7,435 nt of DNA. Origin: an uncultured Desulfurellaceae bacterium (lineage in GTDB: Bacteria; Campylobacterota_A; Desulfurellia; Desulfurellales; Hippeaceae). The translations under genes and the position numbers were made by a program. The DNA lies in contig CAJXLZ010000048.1 in assembly GCA_913056505.1 (NCBI GenBank), forward strand, positions 1-7,435, read 5' to 3'. This document shows, piece after piece, positions 1 to 5,908 of this stretch (position 1 is its first letter; the number at the start of each line of letters is the position of its first letter). The notes beneath the pieces are model-generated. The model made no database searches, had not been told where the DNA came from, and saw nothing but the letters and a program-made list of their open reading frames with translations.

Positions 1-428
1 CTATCCTTTTTCTTTCTTAAAAGTTTCGCCTCTTTTTTCGTGTATTTCTCAAATGCTCCATCTTCTTCCATATTCTCCAACCGCTTTAGGTTTTCAATAC
101 TTTTTTGAACAACACTAAAATTGGTAAGAAGGCCACCGATCCATTTTTCGCTAACATATGGCATACCGCATTTTTCGGCATTTTCTTTAATATCTTCTTT
201 CCCCTGCTTTTTTGTGCATACAAAAAGAATATCTTTACCCTTTGCTGCCACATCTTCAATAAATTCATAAGCCTGATCAAAATAGCCTATGGTTTTTTGA
301 AGATCGATGATGTGTATATCTTTCCTCGCAGCAAAAATAAACGGTTTCATTTTCGGATTCCATCTCTTTGTTTGATGACCGAAATGAAAACCGGCCTCCA
401 ACAACTCTTTCATAGAAACATAAGACAT
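1..428 (-). CDS. rpsB: 30S ribosomal protein S2, N-terminal 142 residues (cut by window edge)
   Basis: S2 is a structural protein of the small ribosomal subunit that assembles late, near S1. Translating the minus strand from the ATG at 428-426 gives an open frame to the window edge. It starts MSYVSMKELLEAGFHFGHQ and continues through TKRWNPKMKPFIFAARKDIHI (written here in two pieces), IIDLQKT and later KWIGGLLTNF. These are hallmark S2 segments at residues 1-46 and about 97-106. S2 is normally about 230-260 residues, so roughly 100 C-terminal residues lie beyond position 1. The start is fixed by GGAGG at 440-444, 11 nt upstream, and by the conserved N-terminus. The gene has its own promoter and a folded leader. 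The elongation-factor Ts gene usually follows rpsB and would lie outside the window. No frame break is visible. Confidence 0.97.
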   Translation of the reverse strand, partial: MSYVSMKELLEAGFHFGHQTKRWNPKMKPFIFAARKDIHIIDLQKTIGYFDQAYEFIEDVAAKGKDILFVCTKKQGKEDIKENAEKCGMPYVSEKWIGGLLTNFSVVQKSIENLKRLENMEEDGAFEKYTKKEAKLLRKKKD

Positions 429-439
429 AAAAAAACAAA

Positions 440-444
440 CCTCC
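440..444 (-). promoter_or_regulatory. Shine-Dalgarno site of rpsB
   Basis: GGAGG on the minus strand, 11 nt before the rpsB ATG at 428. The spacing is at the long end of normal. This is the only purine-rich site close to the conserved S2 start, so it decides the start. Confidence 0.85.
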
Positions 445-467
445 AATAGGATTTATCCACCGCCTGT

Positions 468-519
468 CTGCCTCATAAATTTTCTCATCGAATGAGAAAA
501 CTCCTTTTTAGAATGGCAG
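468..519 (-). promoter_or_regulatory. Structured rpsB 5' leader (candidate S2 autoregulatory element)
   Basis: The transcribed leader of rpsB contains a perfect 9-bp hairpin (480-488 pairing with 492-500, 3-nt loop). It is enclosed by a 5-bp pairing of CTGCC and GGCAG (468-472 with 515-519). Both helices can form together as an inner hairpin and an outer stem joined by unpaired flanks. The structure ends about 24 nt before the Shine-Dalgarno site and lies wholly between the predicted transcription start and the gene. In several bacterial groups S2 represses its own mRNA through a leader structure (the t44 leader upstream of E. coli rpsB is an example). I cannot show that this fold belongs to any known leader family. 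It lacks a U-tract after the hairpin, so it does not look like a terminator. Confidence 0.5.
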
Positions 520-546
520 CTTAAAAAGGCGTGTGTATTGGTTATA

Positions 547-575
547 AATATACACATCTTAAATTAAATTTACAA
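547..575 (-). promoter_or_regulatory. Predicted sigma-70-type promoter of rpsB
   Basis: On the minus strand, TTGTAA (575-570) is followed after exactly 17 nt by TATATT (552-547). These are 4/6 and 5/6 matches to the housekeeping consensus. Transcription would start near 540, leaving a leader of about 110 nt. The -35 begins about 23 nt after the stop of the upstream treT-like gene. rpsB can therefore be expressed independently, although read-through from the trehalose operon is not excluded because no terminator is seen between them. Confidence 0.6.
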
Positions 576-597
576 GAACTTTTATAAAAATATGTAT

Positions 598-1836
598 CTA
601 TTTGATCTCAATTCTTTCCTCGATGTTGTAAATTAAGCTTACCATTAGAGTAAGATAGTCTCTCAAATGGCGCGTTATCAAAAAATTCCTCCTCACAAAT
701 TCCTTTGCCTTTTCACCCATTTCTTCTGTTTTGTTTTTATAGTGCAACATATACCGTATACGCAGTGCGGCACCTTCGGGTGTGTTAACAAGAAATCCTG
801 TATGATGGTTTACAACTTGCAGTTTAATGCCGCCAACATTGCCGCCTATAACGGGTTTTGCTTTCCACATAGCCTCTGTTACGGTTAATCCGAATCCTTC
901 TTTTATGGATTTTTGCAATATAATATCGGCTCCGCGCTGCAAAGCATTAATTGTTGTATTTGAATCAGGCGGCAGTAATAATATATGTATATCTGGATCA
1001 TCTCCTGATGAGGCTTTTACCTTTTCATATACTATTTCCCCCTCAGGGTCATCTGTTGCCGTGCCCCCAGCCAATACAAGTTGCATGTTTGGTATAAAGT
1101 TCTTAACCAATTTATAAGATCGAATCACGCCTAATGGATCTTTGAAACGGTCAAAGCGTGACACTTGCAGAATGACCGGATTTTTTAGATCAATATTGAA
1201 TTTTTCATAGACAGATGAAACATATTTTTTATCGAGATCTCTATTTTTATCGCTTAGGGGATCTATGCTTGGCGGTATTATATATAAAGGATGGGGTAGC
1301 CTTTGTGCAAAATCAACAATAGAAAAAACACTCGCGTCATAATTAACAACAAAATTTCTTAAATATTTCCATACATACCTCGACGGTCTGCTGATATCTA
1401 TGTGGCATCGCCATATCCATTTTCCTTTTCTTTGAGGAAAAAATTTGATTAAAGAAGCAGGCTGAGGATCGTGAATAAAAACAACATCCGCACTGTTCAA
1501 TTCATTCTTCAATTTTTCGGCATTTTCGGCATTAGTTTTTTCATATACTTTAAACAGCGATTCAGGAATAATTATAGGACTTCCTTGAAGGGCATTATGC
1601 ATATCTTTGGTGCATTTGAAAAATTCATCTGTGCCTGATATAACCCTCCACTCGGTGTTTATGCCTAACTCTCGCATTAGCGGCACAAGCCTGGTTAGTA
1701 TCTCTGCTACGCCACCGCCTGTCATTGTTGAATTCACATGAACAACCTTCTTCCCCTTTAATAATTCTGCCAACTGGCGCAGGTAATTTATAACATCTTC
1801 GCCGACTATATCACTGTAAGATTCAAGTTTCGCCAT
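598..1836 (-). CDS. treT: TreT-like trehalose glycosyltransferring synthase (GT4)
   Basis: A 412-residue cytoplasmic GT-B glycosyltransferase of family GT4. Known TreT enzymes (Thermococcus, Pyrococcus, Thermoproteus; about 415 residues) join nucleotide-activated glucose to free glucose to give trehalose in one step. The N-terminal lobe has VNSTMTGGGVAEIL (34-47), EWRVISGTDEFF (62-73), THNALQ-like KDMHNALQG (77-85) and FIHDPQPASL (120-129), all strongly TreT-like. The C-terminal lobe has the donor-phosphate site SRFDRFKDP (226-234; Arg227 and Lys232) and the EX7E motif in KEGFGLTVTE (Glu313 and Glu321). The ATG shares one base with the stop of the upstream gene, and GAGG lies about 8 nt before it. 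This is the last gene of the operon. Substrate is inferred from similarity only; another alpha-glucoside acceptor is possible. No signal peptide or membrane segment is seen. Confidence 0.85.
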   Translation of the reverse strand: MAKLESYSDIVGEDVINYLRQLAELLKGKKVVHVNSTMTGGGVAEILTRLVPLMRELGINTEWRVISGTDEFFKCTKDMHNALQGSPIIIPESLFKVYEKTNAENAEKLKNELNSADVVFIHDPQPASLIKFFPQRKGKWIWRCHIDISRPSRYVWKYLRNFVVNYDASVFSIVDFAQRLPHPLYIIPPSIDPLSDKNRDLDKKYVSSVYEKFNIDLKNPVILQVSRFDRFKDPLGVIRSYKLVKNFIPNMQLVLAGGTATDDPEGEIVYEKVKASSGDDPDIHILLLPPDSNTTINALQRGADIILQKSIKEGFGLTVTEAMWKAKPVIGGNVGGIKLQVVNHHTGFLVNTPEGAALRIRYMLHYKNKTEEMGEKAKEFVRRNFLITRHLRDYLTLMVSLIYNIEERIEIK

Positions 1837-2504
1837 TACTTTTCCTCGTTAAAATAGTGTTTAAAAAGTTGAGAAAGATTTTTGCGTAGTTCGGGCAGTG
1901 TGGTAAAATAAGGGTCAATATTGGCTATTAAATTTGATAACTCACTATATTTTTCCCCAAAACCGTTCAACCACTCACGAAAGTCGTCTGTATTTTTCTC
2001 CGTGCGCCTCCTTGCATCAATAAAATGATAAAATATGCTGCCTGAGGAAAAATTCTGCAAGGTAGATGAGAGCTCTTCAGGTTTTTCTATGCGTTTGCGT
2101 GTGTCAAAAACAACAATCTGAGACCTTACAAAATTAAACTGCTGACTTGATTTAGCAAAAGGTACAAACTCAATTTCATATAATCGCTCTTCTATGACAT
2201 CTATAACCTCTTGGCGCAGGTCTTCCATATTATGAAAGTGCGTGGGGTCAATTACAGCCAGCCTTTCAGCTAATATCATATCATGAAGTGCATGATATGA
2301 CCATGATGCAAAATCATTATTAAATTCGGGTTCACTAAAACGCGGCGAGAGCAGACTGCCCCAAAAATGATAATAGATACTGCCCAAATGAATATCTGCC
2401 AATTTATCCCTCATTTCCCTCAAGCTCTGAGCTTTGATGCCGGTTGCTATCGCAATAAGTGTGCAATCCTTTACTGCAAAAGGCTGTATATCTTCCTCAT
2501 TCAC
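1836..2504 (-). CDS. Uncharacterised two-repeat protein (DUF5752-like) of the trehalose operon
   Basis: A 222-residue, probably soluble protein without signal peptide or membrane helix; I know no function for it. It resembles the DUF5752 group, recalled from memory and not searched. It is built of two copies of one module of about 100 residues. Residues 9-108 contain GSIYYHF (41-47), NDFASW (63-68), VIDP (84-87) and DLRQ (95-98). Residues 123-218 contain GSIFYHF (155-161), DDFREW (173-178), NIDP (195-198) and ELRK (205-208), in the same order at an offset of 110-114. The start is GTG at 2504-2502. AAAGGAG (2512-2518) lies 7 nt upstream, inside the end of the preceding gene, and no in-frame ATG sits nearby. 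The 3-nt gap upstream and 1-nt overlap downstream place it between two trehalose enzymes. An adaptor or regulator of these enzymes is an inference. Confidence 0.85.
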   Translation of the reverse strand: MNEEDIQPFAVKDCTLIAIATGIKAQSLREMRDKLADIHLGSIYYHFWGSLLSPRFSEPEFNNDFASWSYHALHDMILAERLAVIDPTHFHNMEDLRQEVIDVIEERLYEIEFVPFAKSSQQFNFVRSQIVVFDTRKRIEKPEELSSTLQNFSSGSIFYHFIDARRRTEKNTDDFREWLNGFGEKYSELSNLIANIDPYFTTLPELRKNLSQLFKHYFNEEK

Positions 2505-2507
2505 TTC

Positions 2508-4715
2508 CTATCTCCTTTCTTTTGATAATTTTTTTAGGAATTCTCTAACATAAAAAGGCGAGGCTATGTTGTAGTTTGCTCTTGATGATCCTGAACCTAC
2601 CTTTATAGAGTAGGCATTTTTAGGTAGCACGTTGAAAATATTTTCATCAGTTACATCATCCCCTATTGATAGAATAAAAGACCAATTTTCACTAGATATC
2701 CACTTCAAGGTTGCCCTATCCTTGCCTATACTGGCATCTTTTATCTCTATGACCTTGTTTCCGCTCATAATTTCCAGATTTAAGTTTCCAGTTAAATCCA
2801 AAAGGGAATTTTTCAACTCACGTGCTCTGACTTTTGCTAATTTACTGTCTGATTTTCTGTAGTGCCATACTAACGAAAATTCTTTCTCCTCAATAAAGGA
2901 TTCCGGCGTTCTATCTACATAAAGCTCAAGAATAGGCTTTATTGAACTCTTCCAATGATTTGTCAAAGGTGCTATCATTTGCCAATCTTCGCCTTTTGTC
3001 TTAATCCACACGCCATGCTCAGCTACCAGCCCCATATTCATTTGCCCAAACCATCTATCCAGTGTTGTTTTGTCCCTTCCACTTATAATAACAATACTGT
3101 TTCTATCATCTTCGCATAGTGCACCTAAAATGGCATAAAGTTCCTCATCAGGCTTTGTATCTTTAGGTTTATCGCTAAAATTTACAAGTGTTCCATCATA
3201 ATCTAAGAGCAGAATGCGCTTATTGGATTTATCATATTCCTCTATTATTTTATTTTCGATCTCAGGAGTAATTTTTTTCATTAGAAATTGCTGCTGAATC
3301 TTTTTAATCTGCAGCAATTCATCCATAAAATCTTCTGCCCATTTTATTATGTTATAACGTTTTAATCTTTTTCTCATTATACTATTACGTTTTATTTGCT
3401 CATGCTCAGGCATATCAATAGCTCTTCTTATAGCTTTTACAATCTCTTGCTTATTGTTTGGGTTTATAATTATTGCTTCACCCATCTCTTTTGATGCGCC
3501 AGCCATCTCGCTCAATATTAAAACGCCCTTCTCATCCCTTTTGGTTGCTACAAATTCCTTTGCTACTAAATTCATTCCATCCCTCAGCGGTGTTACAAGG
3601 GCAATATCGGCAACATTGTACAAAGCAGATAATCTTTTAAAAGGTAAAGAGCGGTACAGATAGCTTATAGGCATCCAATTAAGCGTTGATCGTTTACCAT
3701 TTATTTTCCCTATGAGTTCATCTATTTGCTTTTTCAGTGTTTTATAATGTTCAATATTTGTTCTTGATGGAACAACAACGGCAATCAAAACTACTTTCTC
3801 AATATATTTTGGATTTTTGTCTAAAAATTCATCAAAAGCCTCTAATTTCTGTAGTATTCCTTTGGTATAATCCAACCTATCCACAGATAATATTATTTTT
3901 TTGTCGGCATTTTGTTTGTATATATTCTTAATTTCTTGTTCAACATCTGGTGTCAGCGTAGAAAAACGCTCAAAATCTATACCCATAGGGAAAATATCTG
4001 CTTTAATGATATGATCATATGTATTTATTTTTCCTAAATTATCTTCAAATCCCAAAATACGGCGCACACTTTCTATAAAATATCTGACATAATCGTACGT
4101 ATGGAAGCCTATTAGATCCGCACCGATTAGACCATTCAAAATTTCCCTGCGCCATGGCAGCATGCTTAAAACCTCATAAGATGGAAAGGGTATATGAAGA
4201 AAAAACCCTATGCTCGCATTAGGCAGTTCTTTGCGCAACATACTTGGTAAAAGCATAAGATGGTAGTCGTGTATCCAAATAATGTCATTACTATTAGCAA
4301 CCTTAACAATAGATTCGCAGAATTTTCTATTTACTCTATAATAGGCATTCCATAAGGTTTCTTTATTAACAGTATATGTTGTGAAATAGTGAAAGAGCGG
4401 CCACAATGTTTTGTTGCAAAACCCATTATAATAATTTTCGATATCGTGTTGATTAAGAAAAACAGGATAGCAGCTATCTTTAGCCAAATGCTCGCTAATT
4501 TCCTTTTGTTCCTTATTGTTTATTTTTTCAAGTGTAATACCAGGCCAACCTATCCATGCGGCATTATAAGATTTATAAAATGAAGATATTCCTGTAGACA
4601 GACCACCTACGCTGGTGTGAAACTTAAGCCCCTCCCCTTTTTTGGGTTTTCCTACGGTAATCGGCAATCTATTCGAAACAATCAGTAATCTTCTCTTAAA
4701 ACTATCTTCATCCAT
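2508..4715 (-). CDS. Bifunctional trehalose-6-phosphate synthase/phosphatase (OtsA-OtsB fusion)
   Basis: A 735-residue two-domain cytoplasmic enzyme. The N-terminal GT20 domain (about 9-475) makes trehalose-6-phosphate from nucleotide-glucose and glucose-6-phosphate. The C-terminal HAD phosphatase (about 498-735) removes the phosphate. GT20 marks are LLIVSNRLP (10-18), VGGLSTG (36-42), Tyr96 and Trp105, WIHDYH (147-152), FFLHIPFP (171-178), DRLDYTKG (279-286, Arg280 and Lys285) and LRDGMNLVAKEF (377-388). Phosphatase marks are the nucleophile motif LLLDYDGTL (502-510, Asp505 and Asp507), IISGRD (543-548), AEHGVW (565-570) and SIGDDVTDENIF (683-694). All key residues are present in both halves, so both activities are expected. 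The ATG is preceded by GGGGG (4720-4724) only 4 nt away, just after the upstream stop. Fused enzymes of this kind occur in Bacteroidetes, some other bacteria and some archaea. Confidence 0.94.
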   Translation of the reverse strand: MDEDSFKRRLLIVSNRLPITVGKPKKGEGLKFHTSVGGLSTGISSFYKSYNAAWIGWPGITLEKINNKEQKEISEHLAKDSCYPVFLNQHDIENYYNGFCNKTLWPLFHYFTTYTVNKETLWNAYYRVNRKFCESIVKVANSNDIIWIHDYHLMLLPSMLRKELPNASIGFFLHIPFPSYEVLSMLPWRREILNGLIGADLIGFHTYDYVRYFIESVRRILGFEDNLGKINTYDHIIKADIFPMGIDFERFSTLTPDVEQEIKNIYKQNADKKIILSVDRLDYTKGILQKLEAFDEFLDKNPKYIEKVVLIAVVVPSRTNIEHYKTLKKQIDELIGKINGKRSTLNWMPISYLYRSLPFKRLSALYNVADIALVTPLRDGMNLVAKEFVATKRDEKGVLILSEMAGASKEMGEAIIINPNNKQEIVKAIRRAIDMPEHEQIKRNSIMRKRLKRYNIIKWAEDFMDELLQIKKIQQQFLMKKITPEIENKIIEEYDKSNKRILLLDYDGTLVNFSDKPKDTKPDEELYAILGALCEDDRNSIVIISGRDKTTLDRWFGQMNMGLVAEHGVWIKTKGEDWQMIAPLTNHWKSSIKPILELYVDRTPESFIEEKEFSLVWHYRKSDSKLAKVRARELKNSLLDLTGNLNLEIMSGNKVIEIKDASIGKDRATLKWISSENWSFILSIGDDVTDENIFNVLPKNAYSIKVGSGSSRANYNIASPFYVREFLKKLSKERR

Positions 4716-4724
4716 GTTTCCCCC

Positions 4725-5759
4725 TTATCTATTAATAACCATCCACATATTCATAGCTTTCCTATTGGTGTTTTTTTCTCTTGCTTTGATACCTATGCGG
4801 ACTTTTTTCCTATTTAAACAATTATCGTCATAAATATACACAATGTCTTTATTAATTGATGCTTTCCGCCATCCGCAAATGGTTGTGTATATCATAAATG
4901 TGTTTCGCTTATATTTATTAATGTTTGCTATTTTAGCTCCTATTATTCTGTGCTTACCATTTAAAATACCTATTTCAGGATATCTTTTTCTAATATCCAA
5001 GTTTTTAATGTTTAGTACTTCTTTAAAATGTTTCATAGTTGAGAAGTATGTTCCCAAAATAGGTTCGCGTGGAATAAGCCAAAGTGGCGTATTTTCATCA
5101 ACGGAGCCCATATCCTGCGTAAGCAAGCACTCAAAACCTAAAATTTTTGCCGTTTCAATTAAGATTTTATTGTAATCTCCATACGGAAAAGCGAGTGCAA
5201 CAGGTCTATATCCAAAAGTTTTTTTAAAAAATAGAATACTCTTTTTTAGATCGTTTCTTATCCACAATTTATAACTCTGAATACTCATTTTCTTCTTCAT
5301 ATAAGCCATATGCGCATGTGCATAACTGTGTGATTCAAAATCAGCTCCGTATTGCATCATTTCCCTGATTTGTTTTAGGTTCATATAAGCAGGATAGTGA
5401 TGCTGTATGCTCTTTGTGGGCAAAAAAACGCTAAAGGGGTAGCGATATTTTTTTAAGATAGGGAACGCATTGTTATAGACGCTTTTAAATCCGTCATCTA
5501 TTGTTATAACGACGCCCTTTTTGCGCAAATGGTGATGGTGTTTTAGATCATATATCAATTCTTTTAAGGCAATGACATTATAATGATGAACCTTGAGATA
5601 TTTCATCTGTTCTCTAAAACGCTTAACCGACACATTTGTAGTAGGGTATTTGGGATTGCCTATCCTGTGATATATTAAAACAACAACATTGCCGGCTCCT
5701 GCATTATATGACATCGACAATAAAATCGCAGCAAATATAAAAATAGCCACTTTTTTCAT
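4725..5759 (-). CDS. Exported polysaccharide deacetylase (CE4/NodB fold) with extra C-terminal region
   Basis: 344 residues from the ATG at 5759-5757. Residues 1-22 form a signal peptide: two Lys, a hydrophobic core, then AGA before GNVVVLIYHRIG. The protein should act in the periplasm or at the surface; anchoring by an uncleaved segment is possible. The CE4 domain (about 24-250) has the metal/catalytic motif TIDDG (86-90), the metal-binding HSYAH (144-148) and AFPYG (190-194), followed by IPREPI (229-234). This arrangement recalls PgaB-type N-deacetylases of poly-N-acetylglucosamine, but the substrate cannot be read from sequence. Residues about 251-344 are basic, strand-rich and not recognised. 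GGGGG (5765-5769) sits 5 nt before the ATG; an in-frame TTG at 5777 would place that site inside the gene, so I rejected it. This is the first gene of the operon, 9 nt before the trehalose fusion gene. Confidence 0.88.
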   Translation of the reverse strand: MKKVAIFIFAAILLSMSYNAGAGNVVVLIYHRIGNPKYPTTNVSVKRFREQMKYLKVHHYNVIALKELIYDLKHHHHLRKKGVVITIDDGFKSVYNNAFPILKKYRYPFSVFLPTKSIQHHYPAYMNLKQIREMMQYGADFESHSYAHAHMAYMKKKMSIQSYKLWIRNDLKKSILFFKKTFGYRPVALAFPYGDYNKILIETAKILGFECLLTQDMGSVDENTPLWLIPREPILGTYFSTMKHFKEVLNIKNLDIRKRYPEIGILNGKHRIIGAKIANINKYKRNTFMIYTTICGWRKASINKDIVYIYDDNCLNRKKVRIGIKAREKNTNRKAMNMWMVINR

Positions 5760-5786
5760 ATAAACCCCCAAATTCAAATATATTTT

Positions 5787-5815
5787 ATTTTACACTTTTT
5801 TAGATTTAATATCAA
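5787..5815 (-). promoter_or_regulatory. Predicted promoter of the deacetylase-trehalose operon
   Basis: On the minus strand, TTGATA (5815-5810) and TAAAAT (5792-5787) are separated by exactly 17 nt; each matches the sigma-70 consensus at 5 of 6 bases. Transcription should start near 5780, giving a leader of only about 20 nt. It diverges from the hemB promoter, and the two -35 boxes are 29 bp apart. Confidence 0.65.
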
Positions 5816-5816
5816 G

Positions 5817-5836
5817 ATAATGCCACATAATGCCAC
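5817..5836. repeat. Perfect 10-bp tandem repeat between the divergent promoters
   Basis: ATAATGCCAC occurs at 5817-5826 and again at 5827-5836, followed by one more matching A. It starts 1 bp from the operon -35 box and ends 8 bp before the hemB -35 box. The 10-bp period places both copies on nearly the same face of the helix. Two contiguous protein-binding half-sites are a plausible reading, but no regulator is encoded in the window. Confidence 0.75.
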
Positions 5837-5844
5837 AATAAACA

Positions 5845-5873
5845 TTGACAAAGGCGATCTGTTAATCTATTTT
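5845..5873 (+). promoter_or_regulatory. Predicted sigma-70-type promoter of hemB
   Basis: A consensus TTGACA at 5845-5850 is followed after 17 nt by TATTTT at 5868-5873 (4/6 match). The start would be near 5880, leaving about 30 nt to the ATG at 5909. Confidence 0.65.
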
Positions 5874-5898
5874 CTACAATAATATAGATTAACATTAT

Positions 5899-5905
5899 GG
5901 AGGAG
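5899..5905 (+). promoter_or_regulatory. Shine-Dalgarno site of hemB, deciding the start
   Basis: GGAGGAG lies 3 nt before the ATG at 5909-5911. It overlaps the last base of an earlier in-frame ATG at 5897-5899. That earlier ATG has no purine-rich site at normal spacing, so the later ATG is the likely start. Confidence 0.8.
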
Positions 5906-5908
5906 AAT

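Noticed and set aside
86..280. Minus-strand 64-codon open frame within rpsB
   Set aside because: It lies in another frame of the same strand as the genuine S2 reading and shows no family features.
105..449. Plus-strand 114-codon open frame across the rpsB start
   Set aside because: It is antisense to conserved S2 coding sequence, has no resemblance to a known protein and no convincing ribosome binding site.
480..500. The 9-bp hairpin as a transcription terminator for the treT-like gene or an attenuator
   Set aside because: It lies downstream of the rpsB promoter and no run of U follows it on the minus strand; instead the sequence continues into the leader and ribosome binding site.
5760..5777. 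Upstream TTG at 5777 as start of the deacetylase
   Set aside because: It would add six residues before the signal peptide and place the GGGGG ribosome binding site inside the coding sequence. ATG at 5759 has that site at 5-nt spacing and begins a textbook signal peptide.
5821..5838. Start of a CRISPR-like or longer repeat array
   Set aside because: There are only two 10-bp units with no spacers; the tandem repeat is confined to the promoter gap.
5875..5880. TACAAT as the hemB -10 box
   Set aside because: It would lie 24 nt from TTGACA, too far for a sigma-70 promoter; TATTTT at 17 nt fits better.
5897..5908. ATG at 5897 as the hemB start
   Set aside because: The GGAGGAG that serves the ATG at 5909 overlaps this codon, and nothing purine-rich precedes it at useful spacing. 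The 326-residue form also fits the family length.
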